Shown: in pieces, positions 55,101 to 64,000 of the stretch
Layout of the letters: each line of letters begins with the position of its first letter
Position numbering within the stretch: position 1 is the first letter of the stretch
Assembly: GCF_905475395.1 (NCBI RefSeq)
Contig: NC_058339.1
Span: forward strand, 72,630,520 to 72,694,519
Direction of reading: 5' to 3'
DNA: 64,000 nt
DNA from: Chrysoperla carnea
Lineage: Eukaryota > Arthropoda > Insecta > Neuroptera > Chrysopidae
Translations under genes and position numbers: made by a program
The notes under the pieces: generated by a model
Seen by the model: the letters and a program-made list of their open reading frames with translations, nothing else
What the model was told of the DNA's origin: nothing
Database searches by the model: none

Positions 55101-57105
55101 AAAAATTACGAAATTTGGTTACCGCTAATACAGAATTCGTCCCTTCCAAAGCTTGCAAGGCTAATTGAATATCTTCTTGATTAACATTTGGAAACTCATC
55201 AACACCACTTGGACATAGAAAACATTTAAAACCAACAACACCAGCTTCCACAAGTTTGACCAACTCATTTTGATTTCCAGGTATAACACCACCCCAAAAT
55301 CCAAGATCCACATAATTTTTACCCTCGGCAGCTTTTAATTTTGTGTTAAAATTTTCTATCGTTGTGGTTGGTGGAATTGAGTTTCTAGGAAAAATTTTAC
55401 AATTAAATTTTATTCGTTGTTTTCTGGATAATTTTCTCAGTTTTTTGGTTTACAATGGCATATCGATGATTGTTGTAACACCTCCTTTAGCTGCAGCTCG
55501 TGTTGCTGTGGTATATCCTTCCCAGTCGGTTCGCCCTGGTTCGTTTACATGGACATGTGAGTCCACAACTCCTGGCATTATTACCAGATCTCCAAAATCA
55601 ATTACCTAAAACATTCAAGCATTTTTATCGAACTCGCTACCTTAAAATTTTAATAAAATCAAAAAACCCTGGTGAAAAAAAATTGAATAAAGAATATAGG
55701 TGAATTTCTTAACGTTTTTCAGAGTTCCTAAGACTTTTTCTCTGTCGCAAATTTCTCCTTATATAAGTCAATATTGGATCTGTTCGTCAGAAAAAAAGCG
55801 AGCCCGCAGATTCTGTTCAAATCAGCACCCGTTATAAATTTTTTGCGGGTAGAAAGAAATGGGTAATGTATACTTCTTTTAGACAGCGTGTTTTATGCTG
55901 CATAATTCGATTGATCTAATTTTCATTCGCCTTCGGTAAAGAATCGAAAAATAAGACACCAAAAATGACTTCAAAAAATAGATTAGAGATATGTAAAATC
56001 AAGATATTTGCATACAGGGTGTTTTATAATTGACTGCAAGACACCGCACTTCCTAAATAAGCATATAAAAACGAATGAAAAGCATTTTACCAAATTTCGA
56101 TCCAAGGCCTAATTTCTGAGATATTGCTATTGGAAAAATTCAAAATTCAATATGTATATATATATATATATATACCAAAAACGAAATACCTTTTATTTTC
56201 ATCTTTAATTATTTATAACGGTTGCAATTTTTTATGTGATAAAAAACGCTTCTGGCACATTTTCCTAGACATCATTCCGAATCCAACGAGCTAACAAACG
56301 AATTTTTACGACCAGTATTTCGATATTTCAGCAATTTGAACCTCTTGATTAGACTATAAGTATAACAACGGAGTATAACTTTTAGGAGACTATGAGACTA
56401 TAATGAGTAAAGGCCATTTATGAATATGGTGTTTTTGCAGTGAAAACTTCTTTAGGCACGTTAAGCACTTTTTGATGAACAAAAATCATGAAACTCGCGT
56501 TATCGCCACGCTCCATACATACCACATTGAAAACAGCGGTTCTCGCCCGATCACTGAAGTTAAACAGCATTGCGCACACTTAGTTCTAGGATGAGTGACC
56601 GCTTGAAAACATTGTGCGTTGTTGCTTTTTTTATTATTTACAATAGTTTTTTATACACACGTTAATAATTTCAATTTACAAATTATGAAATTTTAATTAT
56701 TTATACTATAATTAATTAAAAAAAAAAAACAGTTATTCCAAAGTTTTAAGTTTTCACTTCCGTTGACAGTCCCTATGACTGACTATCTTTTTTTTATGCA
56801 TTTTAATAAACAGCGAAAACGTCTCGAGGACGTAAAAAAATTACAATAATCTAGAAACGTTCCTTTTAATTTACCTCAAATGAATTTGGATCCATTGTAT
56901 CTAAATCTGGTTTCGTGAGTATTTTAGATATTTTACCATCCTGATCAACAACAATTCCAGCTTCTTCGACACTATCTGGTAACACAACGCTTGTGCTTCG
57001 ATATAATTTTAAAGTTGCCATATTTGTTCTAAAAAATATTAAAAATATTATGATTGAAACAACCAATGGTACAATCATTATGAATATCCAATTAAGAGTC
57101 TTCAT
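52149..57105 (-). CDS. Allantoinase
   Basis: Allantoinase hydrolyses allantoin to allantoate in purine breakdown. Eight exons, 57105-56875, 55605-55454, 55384-55123, 54401-54362, 54299-54203, 53541-53355, 53295-52939 and 52289-52149, join in phase to 488 residues. The amidohydrolase metal site is complete: HVH (H94, H96) in [20 protein letters not shown], the carbamylated Lys K181 in [16 protein letters not shown]217 in FHAELE, H268 in CHIVHLA and D341 in SDHSPC. Other family segments are YKCCPPIRD and [11 protein letters not shown]. The first ATG gives a 28-residue N-terminus with a strong hydrophobic helix ([19 protein letters not shown]) before MATLKLYRS. Starting at that second ATG (57,021) would give a 460-residue protein of usual type. 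Introns hold a 5S rRNA copy, a foldback, a SINE and other repeats. Confidence 0.93.
52428..52865 (+). repeat. LINE-like 3' tail, family A copy 3, in allantoinase intron 7
   Basis: Starts TTAGCTATGAACTACCCGCT and TTGCTAGGCAACATTCC, with GAGCTTAATCGATGCACAAC and CTTAAATCACTCTATCTATT, and ends AAGCGACTTTGTTC. Closely parallels the copy at 2,878. Confidence 0.6.
53563..54165 (+). repeat. Family D interspersed repeat, copy 5, in allantoinase intron 5
   Basis: Runs from AACAAGTGAAAACAAACAAT to TATTACATATATACAGG. It carries an extra segment at about 53,630-53,760 (AGTCATGTAAGTAAAGAAAG). The ATGAACACC-type segment is deleted in this copy, so the short ORF is absent. It lies antisense to the host gene. 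Confidence 0.75.
54534..54819. repeat. Foldback element in allantoinase intron 3
   Basis: Arms at 54,534-54,660 and 54,681-54,819 are inverted repeats of about 130 bp with mismatches. GGTGGAAAAATATTTGAAGA faces CTTCAAATATTTTTTCCACC, TGAATTTCTCAACG faces CGTTGAGAAATCCA, and CTAATTCAGA faces TCTGAATTAG. The loop is only about 20 nt. The arms themselves contain short internal repeats of AAGTCTTAGGAACTTTGAAA. A related fragment is seen near 55,700. Confidence 0.75.
54998..55080 (-). mobile_element. SINE body fragment in allantoinase intron 3
   Basis: Reversed, it reads ACAGGGTGGGGTGGATCATT, then TTATGGCTAATAGGTCGTTT and GTAGTTAGCCAATAAAAAAT, matching the SINE body at 1,545. The left edge carries a short inverted copy (TACAGGTTGGACCATTTTT). 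Confidence 0.5.
56155..56174. repeat. (TA)n microsatellite
   Basis: About ten TA units in allantoinase intron 1. Confidence 0.7.
56505..56625 (+). pseudogene. 5S rRNA pseudogene (full length, diverged)
   Basis: A ~121-nt segment follows the 5S rRNA layout from end to end. It has GCCACG...ACCATACATACCAC-like 5' sequence with a short disruption, then GGTTCTCGCCCGATCACTGA, GAAGTTAAACAGCA (box A; normal AAGTTAAGCAACG), GGATGAGTGACCGCTTG (box C; normal GGATGGGTGACCGCCTGGG) and a TGTTGC end followed by a run of seven T, a pol III terminator. Several differences lie in paired regions and in the promoter boxes, so it is probably not functional. It sits in allantoinase intron 1, antisense to the gene. 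Confidence 0.8.
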
Positions 57106-57126
57106 TATTTTTTTTTGTGGATTCAA

Positions 57127-57719
57127 CTCTTATATTAAATTTATAGTATAAAAATATTTCCAAATTTTTTTAATATTTGGTTTTCAACGAAAATATTTGT
57201 GATATTTTATGCAGGTAATCCAGAAGGATTTAAAAATAATTGCATTTTAACATAAAAAAATTAAATAAATGTTTAAACGGTAATAAAAAAATAAATAATG
57301 CACGTTTTTTTATGATAGTATTGTTTTATTAATTTCTAAAAATATAATTTACATTTACAAAATTAGCAAAACAAAATCATTAATTTGTAAATCCTTTATA
57401 AATCTATTTTGCAAAGTTTCCAATATTGGTGTGGGATCAGGTGTACGATTTGACAGCCATTTCAGAATAGTGGAAAAAACAAAGCTTTGACAAAAATAAA
57501 ATTTTCCTCATAAATTAAAATTGCAGAGTGGTCAAACTTTCTAACGAATGAAATCTGTATTTTATGAAAATTTGCATCTGGGTGTGCGGTATAAAAATTT
57601 GTAATTGTGCCAAAACTTTCAATTAGAAGGTGGACAAATGATGGACAAACGAATCCAATCAGAAAATTAGAGGTGCTATTTCACGGAGCTATGTGTACAT
57701 TTTGAAATTAACATAATTT
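57127..57719. other. Region upstream of allantoinase
   Basis: Presumed promoter region of allantoinase. No clear core element or gene was seen. Confidence 0.45.
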
Positions 57720-57870
57720 TAACCGACTTCAAAAAAGGAGAAGGCTCGACTGTATTTTTTTGTTGTTAATTTTTGTTTCCTCAGAACTTTCGTCTTTGTG
57801 AACCGATTATGATGATTCTTTTTTATTTGAACCTCGTGTGGTCCCATTTCAATTTGATCCAGTTCTGACA
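57720..57870 (+). repeat. RTE-like LINE 3' fragment
   Basis: TTAACCGACTTCAAAAAAGG, GGCTCGACTGTATTTTTT, TCAGAACTTTCGTC and GAACCGATTATGATGATTCT follow the pattern of LINE 3' ends common in insects. No ORF remains. Confidence 0.55.
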
Positions 57871-58131
57871 ATGGCATCCATGAGAAAACAATATAAGTCT
57901 TAAATTTGAATTAATTATGTGCGCGACAAATGGACGAATAATTCAATATCACGCCAACCGATTTCGATTATCCTTTTTTTAGTAACAAATTAGTTAGTGT
58001 ACTTCAGATTCACTAAAAGTCACAAAATAAAAAACTTTTATAAAATAAAAAAACCGAACTCAAAAAAGAAATTCTTAAACAAATTATAATATGCACTAAA
58101 AAGTAAAAAAATAACCATATAATATAATATA

Positions 58132-58245
58132 GTTATAATTATTGTTATTTTTGGAGCCGGTGTCAGCCAAGTTAATGTAGCAAACTGTTCTGTCAGAGTT
58201 GTTCCCTTGGCTGACACCGACTACAAAAATAACAATAATTGTAAC
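58132..58245. repeat. Short foldback element
   Basis: Arms at 58,132-58,171 and 58,206-58,245 are 40-bp inverted repeats with three or four mismatches. The left arm reads GTTATAATTATTGTTATTTT then GGAGCCGGTGTCAGCCAAG; the right arm starts CTTGGCTGACACCGACTAC. The loop is 34 nt. The GGTGTCAGCCAAG core is GC-rich and stable. Confidence 0.8.
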
Positions 58246-58822
58246 TGGGGATAAAAATATTGCTTTATCAGTGGATAAAAAGCATAATACTGTTCATGAT
58301 TTTTCTTTGTGCCCATCAAAAATTCAGACAATTAGGTGAGAACCATTTTCTATAAGGTTTGTGCGTCGTCCTCCCCAACCGTTTTGAAATGAGTATCAAA
58401 TTCTACACTTGGCTCTAGATCTTTTATTATACCCCATACGGGAGGCTTTAGTATCTCGAACGGATCAAGGTTTTTTAGGATATAATTATTTTTTGCATTT
58501 GTGATCATATTTTTAATTGGAAAATAAGTGTAGGTAAATTACTTGCTTATACAGGGTATTATCATTAATAGCGAAAATAAATTTTTCAGGTGAGTGTGAC
58601 ACTTACGGTCTACAGCATCAACCTGCCAGATGATGAACATAATTATCTGTAACTGTAACTGTCTTAAGGTTGTTCGGACACGTACATTGCAATTTTACAG
58701 TCAAGAACTCATATGACAAAGACGTGAAAGCCCAGAAAGGCGTATTTTTTCCTACTTCCCTTTCCACTGGAGTTTCACGTCCTTATATATGTTCTTGCGG
58801 ACTATCTTAATGTTATAGCTGG

Positions 58823-59361
58823 AGAGCTGAGTGGTTTTTTTGAGTACATATATGAGGCACATTGAAAATATTAAAGTTGATAACTTGCGAATGTGTAGAT
58901 GATGAAATCGACAACCTGGCTGGGAGGTTGGGGGGCGTTAGTGATCTATAAAATTTGTAATTTGCAATTTTTCCTATGCAAAAAATGTTCTTGAGTCACT
59001 TTGAAACCTACACTATTTTAAAGTCTAATATTCAATCATACGAAATATCATCGCCTGGCATGATTTGGTGGGGACTAAAATAGCCTGGCAGGTGGTTTTA
59101 ATTTACATAGGAATTTAAAGTGCACATTAAAATCACCTGCCAGGCTTTACACTTTAAAATGGTGTAGGTTTCAAAGTGCCTCAAGAACATTTTTTGCATA
59201 GGAAAAATTGCAAATTAAAAATTTCATAGGTCACTAACCCCCCCCCCCCCCCCCAATCTCCCAGCCAGGTTGTCGATTTCATCATCCACACATTCGCAAG
59301 TTATCAACTTTAATATTTTCAATGTGCCTCAAATATGTACTCAAAAAAGCCACTCAGCTCT
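58823..59361. repeat. Long nested inverted repeat (~540 bp)
   Basis: Outer arms of about 205-213 bp (58,823-59,027 and 59,149-59,361) are inverted copies with high identity. AGAGCTGAGTGG faces CCACTCAGCTCT, AACTTGCGAATGTGTAGATG faces CATCCACACATTCGCAAGTT, and TTTTTCCTATGCAAAAAATG faces CATTTTTTGCATAGGAAAAA. The ~120-bp centre contains its own inverted repeat: AGCCTGGCAGGTGGTTTTAA (59,082) and TTAAAATCACCTGCCAGGCT (59,127). A third GCCTGGCA lies near 59,053. A G-run in the left arm corresponds to a 20-base C-run in the right arm (about 59,230-59,252). No ORF. Confidence 0.85.
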
Positions 59362-60420
59362 TAGACTATTATGTTTAAAACTGGAATATGGTTATGAACT
59401 TAAGCTCCAGCTTTTTATATTGAGTTGAATTGTGAATTTGTAAAAAGACAGTCAAAAGAATATAAATAAAAAAAAATATTTTTAGTAGACAATTAGTCTT
59501 CAGCCTACCTGAATTCTTATAAAATACCCCTTAGACCATTACTTAAATATTTTTTATGTTCGTTTGACACTCAAGACTTAGACTTGATAGTTGACAGTTG
59601 ACATTTGTTGACATGATTGTTTAATAATAATAATTCTAATTTTATAAGTACATGGACATTACATTGACTAAGTGTCAAACGATTTTAAGCGTGTCAAGAT
59701 CTGAGGTAATTGTTTAGGTCTAGCCCATTGTAAATTCGTAAGAAAAAATGTAAAGTGATACGTGATAAGTATTTTTTGTAAGTCAAAAAGCGAAAAAGTT
59801 CAGTGAAATCACGTTGTTTTATGTAAAACATTTTGTGATATGAAAATGTCACATTCAATGTATGTTTTTTTGATAAATGTCTCTACATTCTTTTAATAAT
59901 GTACTTTTTAATGGTCTAAGAATACCAGCCGAGAAATAGAGAATGATTCGAGGTACATTTGACTCTAGGTACTATATCTCACCCTTATTATCTTATTATT
60001 AATTAATCCAATTCGCTAAGATACAAGTTTATTTTTAGTATTATTTTTCTTAAAAAAACTTCTAATAACCCGGTAAATCTTTATGTAAACATTGTAAACA
60101 CCGTGTACATATTAATTATAAATACATTAAACACAAATTTAATTAAATAATAACATTAATTCATATGCAAATTTCAAAAAACATTTACATATGAATCTAG
60201 TTACTGTTGCTTTTATCCAATAGATTTTTATTGTAATTTTAAACTCAATAATAGCATTTCAAGATAAACAATTAATCTACCCACGAAAGTGTATAATATA
60301 ATCCATCATAAATTTTTATTTAAACGCATGCGCTTTTTCAACAAAACTTTTGAGGCATTTAAAATACATGGGATAGTGTACCATATACTTATCTGGAATC
60401 AAAATTTCTTTTTATGCCCT
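59362..60420. other. Spacer
   Basis: AT-rich sequence, no gene recognised. Near 59,590 a short TTGACAGTTGACATTTGTTGAC-type repetition is seen. Confidence 0.45.
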
Positions 60421-60990
60421 GTATATATGAAGTAGGTATATTCAATTTAGTCCAAAGTTTGTAACGCTTAGAAATATTGTTACTATATAAACAAAATTTT
60501 GGTATATTAAGTGTTCATAAAATCATCTAATTAGTCCATTTTTATACCATATATATATGAAATATACATATTATACCATGTATATATGAAATATACATAG
60601 TATATTAAGTTTAGTCCCAAGTTAGTAACGCTTTGTCTATCCGTCTGTCCCTCTGTCTGTCAACACGATAACTCAAAAAAGAAGAGATATCAAGCTGAAA
60701 TTTTTATAGCGAACTTGGGACGTAAAAAGTGAGGTCGAGTTCGTAAATGAGCAATATAGGTCAATTGGGTCCGTACGATCCATCTTGTAAACCGTTAGAG
60801 ATAGAACAAAAGTTTAAATGTAAAAAATGTTCCTTATAAAAAAATAAACAACTTTTGTTTGAAACATTTTTTTGTAAACATACGGTTTACCCACGAGGGC
60901 GCTAATAAGGTGCTAATTTGTGTGTATTAATATGGGAAGTTATAGGAGTGTGGCTATTTTAAAGTGAAGAAACGATTGCATGGGCCTGAT
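60421..60990 (-). repeat. Family D, two overlapping copies (reverse)
   Basis: A truncated copy (60,421-60,540) is followed directly by a longer copy (60,541-60,990), both on the minus strand. TATACCATATATATATGAAA and TATACCATGTATATATGAAA occur in tandem at 60,543 and 60,575. The longer copy contains AGTCCCAAGTTAGTAACGCT and CTGTCTGTCAACACGATAAC. This suggests one copy inserted at the end of another, or a partial tandem duplication. Confidence 0.65.
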
Positions 60991-61325
60991 TTTATGCAAG
61001 GGCCTGATTTTATGGGCAAACTATAGAGCACGTTAAATTACGTAATTCATTAACTCGGTTTGGATAAAAAGGAGTTTTACAACGTTTTGAGGCGGTAGTA
61101 CGATCGTTGATTGACTAACGCTTTTTAATTCCTTTGCTGGTGGCAACTGATAATAATAAAAAAACTAAACTCAAGGTTAAAATTAATTAGGTTAAATTCA
61201 TTTAAAAAAAAGTGCATTATCATAAAACTAATATTTATGACGTGAGTGCGATTGTGAAGGAAAAATTTTGTAAACTGTATAATGAGATAAATTTGTCTTT
61301 GTTTGATAGGAAGTAAACGATTATT

Positions 61326-61331
61326 TTTATT
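61326..61331 (-). terminator. Candidate poly(A) signal of the decarboxylase gene
   Basis: AATAAA on the minus strand, about 76 nt after the stop codon at 61,407. Confidence 0.5.
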
Positions 61332-61406
61332 ATCTAATATAAAACATATTTAATTATAATACAAAAATTTTTGTAGGTCTCTCTTAATATTTTAATAAAA
61401 AAAAAA

Positions 61407-64000
61407 TTATAACGATAACGATAACCTTTCACCTAAAGATTGTATTTCATTAATAATATGGTCCATGTCGTCATAACAGGGTGAAGGTTGACAGGTCACC
61501 ACAACTCTGAAGAAATTTTTCTTATTCTTATGTGACAGTGGCGTGTAACCAACCATTAACGAACCATTTCGGGTCATTTGTTCTTTAATTTTCGGTGCAA
61601 CCGTATGTATAATATCCCACCATTCTTTTGTTTCTTTTTGATGGCGTAGTATTTTTGGAATATACCAAAAACATATATTTGTACATTCAAAATCATTTTG
61701 TACTAAACGAAAACCATCAATTTGTTGAATTTTCCTTTTAATATAATCCGCACAATCCATTGCAACATCAACCAATGATTCAAAACCTAAATTGCCGCGT
61801 GCTTTCCACATACACCATAATTTAAATGCGTCAACCTTACGCCCACATTGAATACTCTTATCACCCGTATCGTACGATACATCGTAGAATTTATCCTGTT
61901 GGAATAAGTATTTGGCACCAACACAATTACATTGATGTAAAATTCCTTTTTCCTTCACCAAAAATACGGAACATTGTAATGGAGCACCTAACATCTTATG
62001 TGGATTCCATGATACACTGTCCGCAAGCTCAATTCCTTTTAATTGTTTTTGATATTTTCGCGAAAGTAATAAACTTCCACCCCAACAAGCGTCAATATGT
62101 AACCATAATTGATATTTCGTACAAATTCTTGCAATTTCTGTAAATGGATCAAAACTACCCAAAACTGTAGTTCCAGCGGTTGCATTCACGTAAAATGGTT
62201 TATTTCCATTTTGGATTGATTGGATAATTGCTTTTTCTAATTCTTCGGGGATCATTTGACCATAATCGTTTGTTTTAACTTTTACTAAATTATCCGTTCC
62301 AATTCCAAGCCAATGGACACCTTTCTCTATTGAATAATGTGCATCTTGAGATGTAAACGCAACCAATTGCACCCCCTTCATACCTTAATATAGGAAATTT
62401 GTGATCAAAAGAAACGTTTTTAGCAAAAGAAATTGTAAACATCAAGGCTGGGGAAAATTTGTAGATTAAATAAAAAAGACGGAAGTGAGTTTTTCTTACT
62501 TTTAAATTTTTCCAGAAACAAAATAATAGCAGTCGATTGAAGTGACAAAATAATTAGTTATTTGTAATTTTTTTCAAAACTAGAAGTTTGCTTTGGTTAA
62601 AAGTTTGGAACAACCATCATATTTTAAAAAAATCCATAAAATGGTAAATTAATTCTGTTATTTTATTGTAAAATTAATTTAATGAAGGAAATCTCAAAGA
62701 GTTCTAATTCGGAAAAAAAAGTCTATTAAAGTGTCCGATTTAAATTTTTTGTAAAAAAAATCCTTATTTGAAATTAACTTAAGTTTGTTCCAAACTTTTA
62801 TATCAAAATTCAAAATTTAAAAATTGCAATAAAAATAAAAACTAACAATTGTCTGAGTTAATTGTTAAAATACTCTGATAGAAAGTGTCGAATGTCAATG
62901 CTTGCATTAGTTTTTATAAATTAGACAAGTTTAAAAAACCAACACAATTATGGCGCCATTTATTTGCGAAAATATTTTCTAGAATTTTGTTTTTAGTTTT
63001 CGAAAATGTTTCGCAAGACCACTAGTTTAAGCTACCTGCAAATTTTCAACTCCCTATCTTTTAAAGGAGAAAAAGAACACCAAACTTTTGTCCTAATTTG
63101 TTCCCGCATGGACAAACAGTCATGTATATAAAAAAAATGTTTCAAACAAAAGTTGTTTATTTTTTTATAAGGAACATTTTTTTATTTAAACTTTTGTTCA
63201 ATCTCTAACGGTTTACAAGATGTGTCTTACGATCTCAAGACCCAAATGACCTATGTTGCTCGTTTACGAACTCAAACTCACTTTTTATGCCCTGAGTACG
63301 CTATAAAAATTTCAGCTTGATATCTCTTTTCGTTTTGAGTTACCGCGATGATAGACAAACGGAAATGGGCTAATTAGGTGATTTTATGAACACTACCTAT
63401 ACTCAAAATTTCTTCGGTGCATCAACATTTTTAAGCGCTACAAACTTGGGACTAAACTTGGTATACCTTAATGTATATTGCATATATACAGGCTATAACA
63501 ATTGCAATAAACCTCCCCTCACCATTTTGTTTCAGGAAAATTTTAAGAATAGGAAAGACTTTGAATCCTCTAATTACATAAAAAAATTAAGAACTTTTAC
63601 GGAATTGTCTTGAAGAAAAAATGATTATTCCAGAAAATTACCTTGAGTTTTAACATTAGGCAAAGCTCTAAAACGTGCTAAAACTATGGAATACATATTC
63701 GAAATACTTCCACCCGGAGCAAAAATTCCATCACCATTTTCAAAATGAACCAACTCCAATATTTTCGTAATGACAGTTTGTTCAATTAAAGTAAACACTG
63801 GCGCCACCTCATACGTATATTGGCTGGTGTTCAAAGCTTCCGTAATCCATGCCCCAGCCAATCCATAACAATCCGTACCACCATAGAGTTGATTAAAAAA
63901 ATATGGATGTGCAGTCTTAACACTATATTTTAAGACGTCACTCAATATTTTCTCAAATTGTTCATCATTCAAACATTGATCGTTAAGTGTGATGTTAATA
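61407..64000 (-). CDS. PLP-dependent decarboxylase, CSAD/ADC type (partial, 5' end outside window)
   Basis: A pyridoxal-phosphate decarboxylase of the glutamate/cysteine-sulfinate/aspartate family. Two exons are visible, 64000(partial)-63652 and 62383-61407, joined in phase (CAA G|GT ATG). The first has YSVKTAHPYFFNQLYGG, ITEALNTSQYTYEVAPVF and GDGIFAPGGSISNMY. The second has VNATAGTTVLGSFDP, LHIDACWGGSLLLS with the PLP-contacting Asp, NPHKMLGAPLQCS with the Schiff-base Lys, and YLFQQDKFYDVSYDTGDKSIQCGR. This matches CSAD closely. Insect proteins of this group include the aspartate 1-decarboxylase that supplies beta-alanine for cuticle tanning; which substrate is used cannot be read from sequence alone. 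The reading frame stays open to the window edge, so ~40-60 N-terminal residues are missing. The intron holds a family D repeat. Confidence 0.92.
62830..63500 (+). repeat. Family D interspersed repeat, copy 6, in the decarboxylase intron
   Basis: Diverged copy. It starts near TAACAATTGTCTGAGTTAAT, passes CTCTAACGGTTTACAAGATG, and ends GCTACAAACTTGGGACTAAA and GCATATATACAGGCTATAA. It contains the ATGAACACTACC short frame at 63,386. Confidence 0.7.

Noticed and set aside
57106-57126. Allantoinase start at 57,126
   Set aside because: The codon there is TTG. The first ATG in frame is at 57,105.
59230-59252. Long C-run as a possible G-quadruplex control element
   Set aside because: It is a homopolymer matched by a shorter G-run in the opposite arm of the inverted repeat and is likely slippage; no gene is nearby.

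Overview
The window is a gene-containing piece of an AT-rich animal nuclear genome, most likely an insect. The evidence is spliced genes with mostly short introns, animal protein families, and families of decayed non-LTR retrotransposons, MITEs and a tRNA-derived SINE. I cannot name the species. There is no sign of bacterial, organellar or viral sequence.

Layout. Bases 1-16,600 hold no recognisable host gene. They carry interspersed repeats: LINE-like 3' tails, a tRNA-derived SINE, a 602-bp Harbinger-like MITE, three copies of a ~0.5-kb repeat called family D here, and a frameshifted RNase H end of a Jockey-like LINE. A complete 17-exon BTAF1/Mot1 gene follows on + (16,632-27,554). After about 8 kb of repeat-rich spacer come a complete 4-exon GID4 gene on - (35,455-37,797) and a 2-exon PSMD12/Rpn5 gene on + (40,333-42,977). 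Four genes then lie on -: a 3-exon Myb/SANT-like (MSANTD3-like) gene (44,606-47,303), a 3-exon dynein-2 light intermediate chain gene (49,511-50,914), an 8-exon allantoinase (52,149-57,105), and the 3' part of a CSAD/ADC-type PLP decarboxylase (61,407 to beyond 64,000). All exon boundaries were placed by eye, using GT-AG sites, reading phase and family similarity.

The genes do not form a pathway. They are housekeeping or specialist functions side by side: TBP removal from DNA, a CTLH E3 ligase receptor, a proteasome lid subunit, a ciliary motor subunit, purine breakdown and amino-acid decarboxylation.

I did not find a convincing new biological system. The most informative unusual signals are: an RFX-type X-box 125 bp upstream of the ciliary dynein gene; a decayed duplicate of the MSANTD3-like first exon and promoter, split by a ~1-kb insertion with ~140-bp tandem repeats; several long inverted repeats (58.8-59.4 kb, 54.5-54.8 kb, and a family present in introns of both BTAF1 and GID4); a full-length diverged 5S rRNA copy in an allantoinase intron; a 413-bp hAT-type MITE with an intact 8-bp target duplication; and the family D repeat, whose copies share internal inverted termini and a short ORF that looks coding but probably is not.
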